Positions 1 through 7,869 of a stretch of 35,447 nt of DNA are shown here, piece by piece (positions within the stretch are counted from its first letter, which is position 1; every line of letters starts with the position of its first letter). Position numbers and translations under genes: made by a program. Under the pieces are notes generated by a model that saw only the letters and a program-made list of their open reading frames with translations, was not told where the DNA came from and did not search any database. This stretch comes from UMGS1649 sp964481385 (lineage in GTDB: Bacteria > Bacillota > Clostridia > TANB77 > CAG-465), in NCBI GenBank assembly GCA_964481385.1, contig CAYZTN010000008.1, positions 1 through 35,447 of the forward strand. The letters are read 5' to 3'.

Positions 1-25
1 TTGCATATAAAAACATATATATTTT

Positions 26-48
26 AAGAGTAGATGCTTTCTACTCTT
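26..48 (+). terminator. weak hairpin terminator of an upstream gene
   Basis: An 8-9 bp stem (AAGAGTAG / CTACTCTT) is followed by a T-rich stretch (TTTTAATTTT). It fits the end of a plus-strand gene lying left of the window and stands about 110 bases before spoIVA. The stem is short and A+T rich, so termination may be inefficient. Confidence 0.45.
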
Positions 49-104
49 TTAATTTTACATTTACAAGTATAAGAAATATTTCTGTATTTTTTCCTAAAAA
101 AGTA

Positions 105-145
105 ATATCTCCTGTAACTTCCTAGTATACTTGTATTAAGAAAAA
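105..145 (+). promoter_or_regulatory. possible sigma-E type promoter of spoIVA
   Basis: No good TTGACA/TATAAT pair is seen ahead of spoIVA. An AATATC followed about 13 bases later by TAGTATACTT loosely resembles the sigma-E pattern (ATA-type -35, CATACAnT-type -10). spoIVA is a mother-cell sigma-E gene in Bacillus subtilis, so the context agrees. The match is poor and this is a suggestion only. Confidence 0.3.
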
Positions 146-162
146 AATTTGGAGGTAATGTG

Positions 163-1644
163 ATGAAGAATGTAGACATATATGAAAGTATTGCTAAAAG
201 AACTGGTGGAGATATATATTTAGGAGTTGTTGGGCCTGTAAGAACTGGTAAATCTACGTTCATTAAAAATTTTATGGAAAAGTTAATAATACCGGCAATA
301 GATAGTCCATATAAACAAGATAGAGCAATTGATGAGCTACCACAAAGTGCTGCTGGTAAAACTATAATGACTACTGAGCCAAAATTCGTACCAAACGAAT
401 CTGTTGAGGTAACTTTACCAGGAAACGTAAAAATGAAAACAAGACTTGTTGACTGTGTGGGATATTTAGTAGATGAAGCACTAGGACATATGGAAGACGA
501 CGCTCCCCGTATGGTAAAAACACCGTGGTCTGAAGAAAGTGTACCATTTGAAAAAGCTGCAGAAGTTGGTACAAGAAAAGTTATAACCGACCATTCAACA
601 ATAGGGATAGTAGTTACAACTGACGGAAGCATAACAGACATATCTCGTGAAAGTTATATTCCTGCGGAAGAAAGAGTTGTAAATGAATTAAAAGAAATAA
701 AAAAGCCATTTGTAATTTTACTTAACTCAAGGTATCCAGATTCCGACCAAGCAGAAACTTTAAGACAAGAATTACAAGAAAAATATGATGTACCAGTAAT
801 AGCCTCAGATATACAAAACATTTCAGAACAAGATATAACCAGTATATTTGAAAGAGTGTTAGAAGAATTCCCTGTAAGTGAAATTGGATTTAAATTGCCA
901 CTTTGGTTTAATATGCTAGACTATAACTACCCACTTAAAACTGAAATAGTAGATACAATTCGTGAGCGTTTTGGTAAAGACTTTTCAATTCGTGAAATGA
1001 ACGATGTTATTAAAAATATATTAGAGACTACAGATGTATTTAGCAATATAACTGTAGATAGGGCAAAAATGGAAGATGGTTCTGTAAAACTTGTAATGGA
1101 TATTAAACCAAATGTATTCTTCAAGGTATTAAGCGAAAAAACAAGTATGGAAATACATGACGAATGTGACGTGTTCAGAGCAATTGATGATTATTCTAGT
1201 ATTAAAAAAGAATATGACAAAATTAAAAATGCACTAGAAGAAGTTAGAATAAAAGGATACGGAATTGTTTCACCTCAAATAGACGAGTTAACTTTAGAAG
1301 AGCCTGAAATTGTAAAACAAGGAACAAAATATGGTGTTAAGCTTAAAGCCTCCGCTCCATCTATCCATATGATAAGAGCAGACATTGAAACTGAAGTCTC
1401 TCCTATTGTTGGAAGCGAAAAGCAATCTGAAGATTTAGTAAAATATTTGTTATCCGAATTTGAAAATGATCCTCAACAAATATGGCATTCTAATATATTT
1501 GGCAAATCGCTTCACGAATTAGTAAATGAAGGACTTCACAACAAATTATATAAAATGCCAGACGAAGCTCAAATGAAATTACAAGAAACATTACAACGAA
1601 TTATTAACGAAGGAAGTAGCGGTCTTATTTGTATTATATTGTAA
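163..1644 (+). CDS. spoIVA: stage IV sporulation protein A (spore coat morphogenetic ATPase)
   Basis: SpoIVA polymerises on the outer forespore membrane using ATP and forms the basement layer to which the spore coat is attached. The 493-residue product is the usual length (about 492 in B. subtilis) and is similar throughout. It shows the N-terminal TGGDIYLGVVGPVRTGKST region with the Walker A lysine at K30, the DELPQSAAGKTIMTTEPKF block at about residues 55-75, the VDCVGY Walker B region, and the conserved C-terminus IINEGSSGL-(I/C)-IIL that is needed for coat anchoring in B. subtilis. A GTG at 160 is also in frame, but GGAGGT at 151-156 is only 3 bases from it and 6 bases from the ATG at 163, so ATG 163 is preferred. 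The gene stands alone, converging on an ATPase gene. Its presence argues that the organism sporulates or recently did. Confidence 0.97.
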   Translation: MKNVDIYESIAKRTGGDIYLGVVGPVRTGKSTFIKNFMEKLIIPAIDSPYKQDRAIDELPQSAAGKTIMTTEPKFVPNESVEVTLPGNVKMKTRLVDCVGYLVDEALGHMEDDAPRMVKTPWSEESVPFEKAAEVGTRKVITDHSTIGIVVTTDGSITDISRESYIPAEERVVNELKEIKKPFVILLNSRYPDSDQAETLRQELQEKYDVPVIASDIQNISEQDITSIFERVLEEFPVSEIGFKLPLWFNMLDYNYPLKTEIVDTIRERFGKDFSIREMNDVIKNILETTDVFSNITVDRAKMEDGSVKLVMDIKPNVFFKVLSEKTSMEIHDECDVFRAIDDYSSIKKEYDKIKNALEEVRIKGYGIVSPQIDELTLEEPEIVKQGTKYGVKLKASAPSIHMIRADIETEVSPIVGSEKQSEDLVKYLLSEFENDPQQIWHSNIFGKSLHELVNEGLHNKLYKMPDEAQMKLQETLQRIINEGSSGLICIIL

Positions 1645-1721
1645 CTAGCTAAATATACTTTACGTTATTAACTATAATTTTTAAACAGTTAAATTACTTC
1701 GACAATTATTTAGTAATATTT

Positions 1722-1752
1722 GAAACAGGTACAAGACGCTTGTACCTGTTTC
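1722..1752 (+). terminator. rho-independent terminator of spoIVA
   Basis: A perfect 14-bp stem (GAAACAGGTACAAG / CTTGTACCTGTTTC) with a 3-base loop (ACG) is followed by TTTAACATTTTTTC. It sits about 75 bases after the spoIVA stop, between two convergent genes. The T-run is on the plus-strand side, so it mainly serves spoIVA. Confidence 0.9.
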
Positions 1753-1779
1753 TTTAACATTTTTTCTTTTAACTCTCTT

Positions 1780-2973
1780 TTAATTTTCCATCAACCATTC
1801 AATAATATTTTTATGTATTATTCCATCTTTTGAATAGTCAATCTTATCTAATGATAGAACATATTTAGGATAGTTGTCGCTTACATCATCATAAGCTCCA
1901 AACTCTCTTTCCTCAGTCTTAGAATCTGACACTGAATATGCAACTTGAAAATACATTTTTTCATCAGCATTTATAGCAAGGAAGTCTATTTCTCCATCAT
2001 TTGTCTTTCCAATATAAACATCGTATCCTCTTGTGAGCAATTCATTGTACACAACGTTTTCAATTGCAAAACATTTATTTATTTCAAAATTATTGTTTTT
2101 AATTTGTGCAATTCCCAAATCAGTCATATAATATTTATTCAACGTTTTCAATATAGCCTTACCATGTATATCATATCTATATATCTTTTTCATCATCAAA
2201 GCCTTGCACAGAGCGTCTAAGTATACATATAACGTATCTGTCGATACCGACCTTCCCTGACTCTTTAAAAAATTCACTACATTATCAGCCGAAAACTTAC
2301 GACCAGTAGTATCAACAATATATTGCAGTAACAAGTCAAACAAAACTGTATCCTTTAAACTTAGTCGTTCCACTACGTCTCTTAAAACAATAGAATCAAA
2401 CACACTAAGCAAATAGTCTTTAATATTACCCTCGTCCGTAAACTGTGTTCTGTTAGGAAGTCCTCCCCATTTTATAAAATCCCAAAAAGTATTTTCATCT
2501 TTAGGGGCCTTACCTGTTAGTTCTACAAATTCCTTATAGTTCAATGGATAAATGTTAAAAAGTACATATCTCCCTGACAAAACAGTTGATAGCTCATTAG
2601 ATAGCATTTTGCTATTCGAGCCAGTAATAAATATACTTATATTTTCCAAAGAAGCTCTTAATGAGTTGACTACTTCCTCAAACTTTTCCACTTTTTGGAT
2701 TTCATCCAAAAAAACATAATATTTTTTTCTATCTTGTATCTTGTCTTTTATATAGCTATTTAATTTTTTATAATCTCGTAATTCTTCATATTCTATAAGT
2801 TCAAAATTAACATACATAATATGTTCTGAATCTACGCCCTTGTCTTTTAGTTCTTCCATTATTTGCTTTAATATTACTGATTTTCCACATCTTCTTATTC
2901 CTACAAGAATCTTTACTAAATCGCTATCATAGAAACCTCTTATTCTAGATAAATACATTTCTCTTTTTAACAT
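1780..2973 (-). CDS. AAA_14/DUF4143 family ATPase (copy 1)
   Basis: A 397-residue AAA+ ATPase with a C-terminal DUF4143-type region; the cellular role of the family is unsettled. Visible features are Walker A GIRRCGKS (K31), Walker B YYVFLDEIQ (about residue 90) and a sensor-1-like FITGSNSKML. These are followed by a winged-helix-like middle and a C-terminal restriction-nuclease-like core: EIDFLA, then QVAYS where a catalytic E-x-K would stand. The frame also allows TTG at 2985 and GTG at 2982. However, the promoter (-10 at 2991-2996) predicts a transcript starting close to the gene, and GGTGAT lies 5 bases before ATG 2973, giving the family-typical start MLKREMYLSRIR. The gene is tandem with a second member at 3114-4448, and its -35 box lies inside a palindrome, so self-regulation is plausible. 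Family assignment is firm; function is not. Confidence 0.9.
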   Translation of the reverse strand: MLKREMYLSRIRGFYDSDLVKILVGIRRCGKSVILKQIMEELKDKGVDSEHIMYVNFELIEYEELRDYKKLNSYIKDKIQDRKKYYVFLDEIQKVEKFEEVVNSLRASLENISIFITGSNSKMLSNELSTVLSGRYVLFNIYPLNYKEFVELTGKAPKDENTFWDFIKWGGLPNRTQFTDEGNIKDYLLSVFDSIVLRDVVERLSLKDTVLFDLLLQYIVDTTGRKFSADNVVNFLKSQGRSVSTDTLYVYLDALCKALMMKKIYRYDIHGKAILKTLNKYYMTDLGIAQIKNNNFEINKCFAIENVVYNELLTRGYDVYIGKTNDGEIDFLAINADEKMYFQVAYSVSDSKTEEREFGAYDDVSDNYPKYVLSLDKIDYSKDGIIHKNIIEWLMEN

Positions 2974-2990
2974 TTTTATCACCAAAACTA

Positions 2991-3019
2991 ATTATACATC
3001 ACCTCACACGCTTTGTCAA
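2991..3019 (-). promoter_or_regulatory. sigma-A promoter of DUF4143 ATPase copy 1
   Basis: Read on the minus strand, TTGACA (3014-3019) and TATAAT (2991-2996) are separated by exactly 17 bases. The -35 box is the end of the right arm of the 3013-3050 palindrome. The predicted leader is only about 10 bases. Confidence 0.8.
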
Positions 3020-3050
3020 ATTATTTCGTACAACCGAAATAATTTGACAA
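3013..3050. repeat. 16-bp perfect palindrome over the -35 box (operator candidate)
   Basis: Perfect inverted arms 3013-3028 and 3035-3050 flank a 6-base spacer. The core TTATTTCG-n6-CGAAATAA (3021-3042) is repeated at 3061-3082, exactly 40 bp away. The outer end overlaps the -35 box of the ATPase gene to the left, which is how a repressor operator is commonly placed. Confidence 0.75.
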
Positions 3051-3098
3051 TTTAAAAAAGTTATTTCGTCGAAACGAAATAACTTTTTTTAAATTGTC
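3046..3098. terminator. 23-bp inverted repeat: bidirectional terminator and second operator-like copy
   Basis: Arms 3046-3068 and 3075-3098 are complementary over 23 bases with one bulged T and a 6-base loop. The arms carry A6/T7 tracts, so either RNA strand gives a stem followed by U residues. It starts 16 bases after the stop of the ATPase gene at 3114-4448 and would end that transcript. It also contains the second TTATTTCG-n6-CGAAATAA core, so it may double as a protein-binding site. Confidence 0.7.
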
Positions 3099-3113
3099 TT
3101 GACCTTTTTACTA

Positions 3114-4448
3114 TTATTTTTCTTTTAAATATCTTCTTAATAGGAATGTTAAAAAATATGGAAATGTATAAAATTTACCATTAAAACCTATATTTTTATT
3201 ACACAATTTTATACCATATTTAATGTCTTTATACTTATCACTCTCTACTAAATTATTTAAAGAAATGGTTGCATTATCACTTGCTTTTACTTCAACTGGA
3301 ATCAAAGAATCTTTATCTCGTATAAAGAAGTCCATTTCTATTGTACCTTTTTCATTTTTGTAAAAATAAAGTTTATATCCCTGTTTTACCAGCATATCTC
3401 CTACAATATTCTCATAGATTGCTCCTTTATACGTATTGAAATTTTTGTTGTTTCTCAAATCTTCCTGAGCCTCATTATCTAGCGAACCTACTAAAACTCC
3501 TGTATCAGAGAAATACAATCTGTAATTATCTGGATTATAGTTGCCACCAAGTGGAAGTTCTGGCTGTTCCATGCAATATGAAATATTTAGTATACCGCTA
3601 TTTACAAGCCAGTCAACCGTGCCTACATACTCACGACTCCTAGCTCCATCTTCAATTTTAGATACTTGAAACTTTTTATTTTCATTTCCTAGAAATGCTG
3701 GTATCTTTCTATACACATTCAATATTTTTCCTTGGTCTAATCCTGCCGCATATTTTGTTATATCTTCTTCATAATCTAGCAAAATTTGTTTTTGCATATC
3801 TAGCGTTCCACTGTAATTTTTTTGAGTAACAAACTTACTTACAATCGCAGGCATTCCGCCTATTACCATATATTCTTTAAAGTTTGACATCATAACATCA
3901 TATTGTACTTTGCTTAATGGTTTTAACTCCAACATACATTTGTATAAATCTTCTATTTGTTCTTCTGCATATCCTTTTGCCCATAAAAATTCTTCAAAAT
4001 CCATTGAATACATGTTGTAATCTACTTTGTTTCCTACACTATTTGACTCTATTTCCTTATAACTAATTCCCATTAAAGAACCTGAACAAATAACATCAAA
4101 TCTTCCATCCTGATTAAAAGATTTCAATGATGTTGCACAATCAATACATGCCTGCATTTCGTCAAAAAATATTAACGTTTCACCAGGAATAAACTTAAAA
4201 TCAGGGTTTTTTAATGATATGCTCCTTAATATACTGTCTACCTCATATCCATCATCAAATATGTCTTTATACTGTTTTTGCAGTGCAAAATTTATCTCTA
4301 CTACATTTTTGTAATTATTTTTTGCAAAGTTTTCTATTGCATCTGTCTTTCCTATTTGTCTTGCACCTTTTATTATCAACGGCATTTTATATTTATCATT
4401 CTTCCACTCTAGCAAATAGTCATCAATTTTCCTTCTCAAACGTCCCAT
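3114..4448 (-). CDS. AAA_14/DUF4143 family ATPase (copy 2)
   Basis: A 444-residue ATPase of the same broad family as its neighbour but of a different subtype. It has Walker A GARQIGKT (residues about 28-35), Walker B LIFFDEMQ, and SGSLMG as the sensor-1 block. The middle contains YEEDITKYA, typical of DUF4143 proteins. Near the C-terminus are TIEMDFFI and, about 10 residues on, PVEVKA. Together these match a complete PD-(D/E)xK-type core (E/D...E-V-K), so this copy is the most likely of the three in the window to keep nuclease-like residues. ATG 4448 follows AGAGGTGG at good spacing. The promoter contains 32-bp-spaced direct repeats. The biological role is unknown; members are often numerous in gut Firmicutes and archaea. 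Confidence 0.9.
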   Translation of the reverse strand: MGRLRRKIDDYLLEWKNDKYKMPLIIKGARQIGKTDAIENFAKNNYKNVVEINFALQKQYKDIFDDGYEVDSILRSISLKNPDFKFIPGETLIFFDEMQACIDCATSLKSFNQDGRFDVICSGSLMGISYKEIESNSVGNKVDYNMYSMDFEEFLWAKGYAEEQIEDLYKCMLELKPLSKVQYDVMMSNFKEYMVIGGMPAIVSKFVTQKNYSGTLDMQKQILLDYEEDITKYAAGLDQGKILNVYRKIPAFLGNENKKFQVSKIEDGARSREYVGTVDWLVNSGILNISYCMEQPELPLGGNYNPDNYRLYFSDTGVLVGSLDNEAQEDLRNNKNFNTYKGAIYENIVGDMLVKQGYKLYFYKNEKGTIEMDFFIRDKDSLIPVEVKASDNATISLNNLVESDKYKDIKYGIKLCNKNIGFNGKFYTFPYFLTFLLRRYLKEK

Positions 4449-4466
4449 GTTACCACCTCTTTATAT

Positions 4467-4495
4467 ATATTATCACAAAATTCCAGCCATTTCAA
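4467..4495 (-). promoter_or_regulatory. promoter of DUF4143 ATPase copy 2
   Basis: On the minus strand, TTGAAA (4490-4495) and TAATAT (4467-4472) are 17 bases apart. The spacer is largely one copy of a direct repeat (4471-4486), so anything bound to that repeat would block RNA polymerase. Confidence 0.6.
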
Positions 4496-4550
4496 TATAT
4501 TTTATCACAAAATTCCAGACTTTTTTAGACATTTTTTCACAAAATTCTAT
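4471..4550. repeat. three 16-bp direct repeats, 32-bp period
   Basis: TATCACAAAATTCCAG occurs at 4471-4486 and 4503-4518, and a variant TTTCACAAAATTCTAT at 4535-4550. The starts are exactly 32 bp apart, about three helical turns. The first copy lies in the core promoter of the ATPase gene; the other two lie upstream. The bases between copies are not conserved, so these look like protein-binding iterons rather than a tandem duplication. Confidence 0.8.
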
Positions 4551-4551
4551 C

Positions 4552-5640
4552 CTACTTTAATCCAGTGCTTTCGTTTATAACCAAAGTGCTGTACATAAAC
4601 AACACATCTTTTTCAGTAAAATCAATATATTCTCCTAGTATCTTAGGTGAAATGTATCTTGTATCTACTACCCATACTTTAGAATACTCCTCACATAAAA
4701 GTGGTACTAAACTACTTCCAAAAGAATCTCTAAACACAATAAGCTCTTTTCCAGTGTCACTCATTTTGTTGTTTATTTCAAGCAAGGATACTGCTCCAGA
4801 TAAATAAATATCATATTTATCCATTGAGCTCATTTTATCCATGTTATATACATCACTTGTAGTTTTTGTTTCGTGGTTATATACAGTCATATTTTCTAAT
4901 ACATTATTTGTAAGCACATAAATCTTATCTTGCTCATTAGTTATTGGAAACTGACCGCTATACACACCATTAAAGTCTGTAACTTCTTTTTGTGTAAATT
5001 CAGTATTCATACTGATTCCCATAGCATTAAGTATTTTACCTGCTACTTTAACAAGGTTTTCCTGTTTCCAGTGAGTATCTGTTTTGTAGTAATCTGAAAG
5101 CACCAATGTATCCATTATGTCTATATATTTTGCATAATTTAGACTAGAAACCAACATGCTTTCCATTTTAGCATAGTCTAATTTTAAATTACCATCATCT
5201 ACAAAATAGTTTTTGTCTGGCACTATTGTAAAATATATATTGTTAGTTCCATTTAAATACCTTGTATATATTTCATTTACTTTTCTTGCTAAATACTTTA
5301 CAGAATTTTCATTTAATGGATACGTTTCGTTTATTACATAACCCTCATACTCATAAAGCTTGTTATAGTCACTTTTATTAAAGACTTTAAGTTCAGTATA
5401 CACTTTAAGACGTCTAAACATATCTCTATATATAAACTGATCTGTTGTATAGCTATCTAGCTTTTTAAAATATGTTCCGTCAAACACACTCTTTTGAGAT
5501 AGCTTAGGTAACTGTTCAAGCTTTCTTCTTTCAGATACAGATATTAAAGTATCTTTTTTTATTATATTTATACCACATACAGCTATAATTATTCCAACAA
5601 AAAGTACAGTTACAACTATATTTTTAATTTTATCTGTCAT
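4552..5640 (-). CDS. DHHW-family / AlgJ-AlgX-like SGNH-type O-acetylation protein
   Basis: A 362-residue protein with an N-terminal membrane anchor (about residues 7-27) and an extracytoplasmic domain like the bacterial DHHW/AlgX-AlgJ SGNH-fold proteins, which work with MBOAT acyltransferases to place O-acetyl groups on exopolysaccharide. Visible motifs are the post-anchor ERRKLEQLPKLS, the DTHW motif (D-x-H-W, expected catalytic Asp/His) near the middle, and FRDSFGSSL near the C-terminus with the likely nucleophile Ser. ATG 5640 is chosen over an in-frame GTG at 5649 because AGGAGG lies 8 bases before the ATG. That ribosome site overlaps the stop of the MBOAT gene, so translation is coupled. 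The substrate polymer is not known. Confidence 0.88.
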   Translation of the reverse strand: MTDKIKNIVVTVLFVGIIIAVCGINIIKKDTLISVSERRKLEQLPKLSQKSVFDGTYFKKLDSYTTDQFIYRDMFRRLKVYTELKVFNKSDYNKLYEYEGYVINETYPLNENSVKYLARKVNEIYTRYLNGTNNIYFTIVPDKNYFVDDGNLKLDYAKMESMLVSSLNYAKYIDIMDTLVLSDYYKTDTHWKQENLVKVAGKILNAMGISMNTEFTQKEVTDFNGVYSGQFPITNEQDKIYVLTNNVLENMTVYNHETKTTSDVYNMDKMSSMDKYDIYLSGAVSLLEINNKMSDTGKELIVFRDSFGSSLVPLLCEEYSKVWVVDTRYISPKILGEYIDFTEKDVLFMYSTLVINESTGLK

Positions 5641-5652
5641 GCAAGCCACCTC

Positions 5653-7050
5653 CTAAAACCTAAAATACAAAAATGGATTGTATGAGTTGTCTACTAAATA
5701 TGCTGTAACAACAACTAATACTACCACTATAAATACAGGCTCTAATATATTTATCACCTTGCACATTTTATCATTTTTCTTTAATTTTTGGACTAAATTT
5801 TTCATAATTGGTGTTGCACCAATAATTGCCACTATAAGCACAACAAGGTAACTTTTTAAATAGTACATTGTTTCTGCTGACATTATACCAACCGTATTTA
5901 CACCAAACAAACCAGCAACGCCTTGCCAAACATCTGCCAAACTGTTTGAGTTGAATATTATGAAGCTAACCATTACTATAAACAACACATAAATACTTTG
6001 AAGCGCTCTAGGCATTTTTTCTATATATTTCTTAAGGAACACCTTTTCTATCACAAGAAGTACACCAAAATATACTCCCCAAAGCACAAAGTTCCAGCTA
6101 GCACCGTGCCAAAGTCCAGTTAATGCCCATACAACAAATATATTTCTAATTTGCTTTTTAAGTCCTTCCCTATTTCCACCAAGTGGAATGTATACATAGT
6201 CTTTAAACCAAGAGCTTAGTGACATATGCCATCTTCTCCAAAACTCAGTAATAGTTTTAGCTATATATGGATAATTGAAGTTTTCTAAGAACTCAAAACC
6301 AAACATTCTTCCTAAACCAATCGCCATATCTGAGTATGCTGAGAAATCAAAATACAGTTGCAACATGTATGACACAGCATTTAACCAGTAAAATACAACT
6401 GTTTTTTCTGTTGCACTTCCAAATGCACTACAAAACTCACCTAGCATATTCGCAATTAGAACTTTTTTTGTAAGTCCTATAGCAAACCTCGTTACACCAC
6501 TTGAAAACTTTTCAAATGTGTGTGTCCTGTTTTCAAGCTCATCTTCTATTGTTTCATATCTAACAATAGGTCCTGCAATTAACTGTGGGAACAAAGCCAC
6601 ATATGTTGCAAGTTTTAAAAAGCTTTTTTGCACTTTAACTTTTCCTCTGTACACATCAATTAAATAACTAATTATTTGGAATGTGTAAAAAGATATTCCA
6701 ATAGGCAGTGCAAGCCTTACTAAAGACACCTTTAGATTAAATATATCGTTTATTGTGCCTATTAAAAAGTCTGTATACTTAAATATACCAAGTAGTACAA
6801 CGTGTATTAAAATTGTCACGGTAAGTATTACTTTACTTTGACTTTTGTATTTACCCATACATATAGCTCCAATATATGCTATAAGTATTTCTGCTATCAT
6901 TAAAAATACATACTTCGGCTCTCCATAAAAGTAAAATGCAAGAGAGGCTAAAAGTAGCACTAAATTTTTAAACTTTTTTGGCACTATAAAGTACACTAAT
7001 ATTACTATCGGTAAAAAGTAATATAAAAAACTAATACTTGTAAATAGCAT
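5653..7050 (-). CDS. MBOAT family membrane O-acyltransferase (AlgI-like)
   Basis: A 465-residue polytopic membrane protein of the AlgI branch of the MBOAT family, which moves acyl groups, usually acetyl, across the membrane onto extracellular polymers. It has the typical AlgI start MLFTSISFLYYFLPIV, many membrane segments, the FWRRWHMSLSSWFKDYVYIPLGG block, and LWHGASWNFVLWG with the invariant active-site His. Length is normal for the family. It sits between the DUF4358-like gene and the DHHW gene in one operon, a common arrangement in Clostridia. The start is preceded by AAGGGGGAAAA. The family is certain; acetate as donor is likely; the acceptor (capsule or cell-wall glycan) is inferred. 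Confidence 0.95.
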   Translation of the reverse strand: MLFTSISFLYYFLPIVILVYFIVPKKFKNLVLLLASLAFYFYGEPKYVFLMIAEILIAYIGAICMGKYKSQSKVILTVTILIHVVLLGIFKYTDFLIGTINDIFNLKVSLVRLALPIGISFYTFQIISYLIDVYRGKVKVQKSFLKLATYVALFPQLIAGPIVRYETIEDELENRTHTFEKFSSGVTRFAIGLTKKVLIANMLGEFCSAFGSATEKTVVFYWLNAVSYMLQLYFDFSAYSDMAIGLGRMFGFEFLENFNYPYIAKTITEFWRRWHMSLSSWFKDYVYIPLGGNREGLKKQIRNIFVVWALTGLWHGASWNFVLWGVYFGVLLVIEKVFLKKYIEKMPRALQSIYVLFIVMVSFIIFNSNSLADVWQGVAGLFGVNTVGIMSAETMYYLKSYLVVLIVAIIGATPIMKNLVQKLKKNDKMCKVINILEPVFIVVVLVVVTAYLVDNSYNPFLYFRF

Positions 7051-7071
7051 TTTTTCCCCCTTATCGCACTA

Positions 7072-7101
7072 GTAAGGCTCCCTAATAATCGGAAGCCTTA
7101 C
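7072..7101 (-). other. intercistronic hairpin between the DUF4358-like and MBOAT genes
   Basis: GTAAGGCT and AGCCTTAC arms (7072-7082 / 7091-7101), with one bulge, form a 10-bp stem in the 63-base spacer ahead of the MBOAT start. No T-run follows in the transcript direction. It is more likely an mRNA-stability or partial-attenuation element than a full terminator. Confidence 0.45.
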
Positions 7102-7113
7102 CATTATTTTGTT

Positions 7114-7686
7114 CTATTCAAGAATTATTTCTGGTGGAAGTTCATCAACTTCGCCTGTTTTTTCAAGTTCTGTTCCAACTTCATTGTTTACATATTTTTT
7201 GAACTCGTCATATACAGGACGTGCCCATTCATCAGACGCCATTATCATAAATATAGCATTTCCAGTATTTGTTACATACATTTTTTCAGCAGAAACACAT
7301 ATCCACTTTCTCATATTTATGTTGTCTAACATTTCTTGTTTCATTGCATCTACATCTGCTTCATCTTTTACTAAAACAACAACTGCAGAATATGGTTGAG
7401 AACCAGTAAGTGGCTCAGATACAACTAAAGCTTCAACATTTTCATTAGACTTTAAGCCAGTATATGCACTAAGTGTCAATTCATCAGTTGCATCAAGAGT
7501 AGCAGTCTCTAAATATGGAAGTTGACCCTCCAAATTAGAATACATAGTATTAAACATCTCTTCTACTTTAGCAGCTGATTCAAAGCTCATTCCTTCTTGT
7601 GTATTGCCTTTTAAAAGTAAAACACCTGCTATTGCAAGTATTACTACTACACATACACATATAATTATTATTGTCTGTTTTTTCAT
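7114..7686 (-). CDS. DUF4358-like membrane-anchored protein
   Basis: A 190-residue protein with a basic N-terminus, one membrane segment (about residues 4-25) and an extracytoplasmic domain. The region SEPLTGSQPYSAVVVLVKDEADVDAMKQEM looks like the DUF4358 family, small proteins often encoded beside MBOAT and DHHW genes in Firmicutes. It is the first gene of the three-gene operon, has ATAAGGAGG ahead of ATG 7686, and its own promoter. It probably helps the acetylation complex outside the membrane; no catalytic motif is visible. The family assignment rests on context and general resemblance. Confidence 0.75.
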   Translation of the reverse strand: MKKQTIIIICVCVVVILAIAGVLLLKGNTQEGMSFESAAKVEEMFNTMYSNLEGQLPYLETATLDATDELTLSAYTGLKSNENVEALVVSEPLTGSQPYSAVVVLVKDEADVDAMKQEMLDNINMRKWICVSAEKMYVTNTGNAIFMIMASDEWARPVYDEFKKYVNNEVGTELEKTGEVDELPPEIILE

Positions 7687-7716
7687 ATATTTTTTCCTCC
7701 TTATAATTATGAGCTA

Positions 7717-7745
7717 ATAATACCATATATATACATTAAAGTAAA
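7717..7745 (-). promoter_or_regulatory. promoter of the O-acetylation operon
   Basis: On the minus strand, TTTACT (7740-7745) and TATTAT (7717-7722) are separated by 17 bases, about 30 bases before the start codon at 7686. Confidence 0.6.
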
Positions 7746-7762
7746 GAGAAATATAAAATTAA

Positions 7763-7793
7763 AGTGTCATTTGGGACGTTTTCAAATGACACT
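7763..7793. repeat. dispersed palindrome, copy 1
   Basis: Arms AGTGTCATTTG and CAAATGACACT (11 bp) flank a central GGACGTTTT. The same 29-31 base palindrome occurs at 9019, 16748, 18602, 18655 and 21142. This copy lies upstream of the O-acetylation operon, in the spacer behind the 7870-8250 gene. Confidence 0.85.
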
Positions 7794-7800
7794 ATTTTGC

Positions 7801-7841
7801 AATATAAAAATGAGTGAAATTTCTTCACTCATTTTTATATT
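7801..7841. terminator. hairpin terminator of the 126-aa gene
   Basis: An 18-bp perfect stem (7801-7818 / 7824-7841) with a 5-base loop has A5/T5 tracts inside the arms. It lies 29 bases past the stop of the minus-strand gene at 7870, and could work in both directions. Confidence 0.7.
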
Positions 7842-7869
7842 GAACTTTTTCAAAGCTCCATTCTTTTAT

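Noticed and set aside
24..641. Minus-strand ORF of 205 codons opposite spoIVA
   Set aside because: It lies antisense to a well-conserved spoIVA frame, has no ribosome site and unlikely composition.
4471..4550. Possible CRISPR array
   Set aside because: Repeats are 16 bases with 16-base spacers, only three copies, the last one degenerate, and no cas gene is near. Promoter iterons fit better.
7072..7101. Terminator between the DUF4358-like and MBOAT genes
   Set aside because: No U-run follows the stem in the transcript direction and the genes look like one operon. Kept as a hairpin only.
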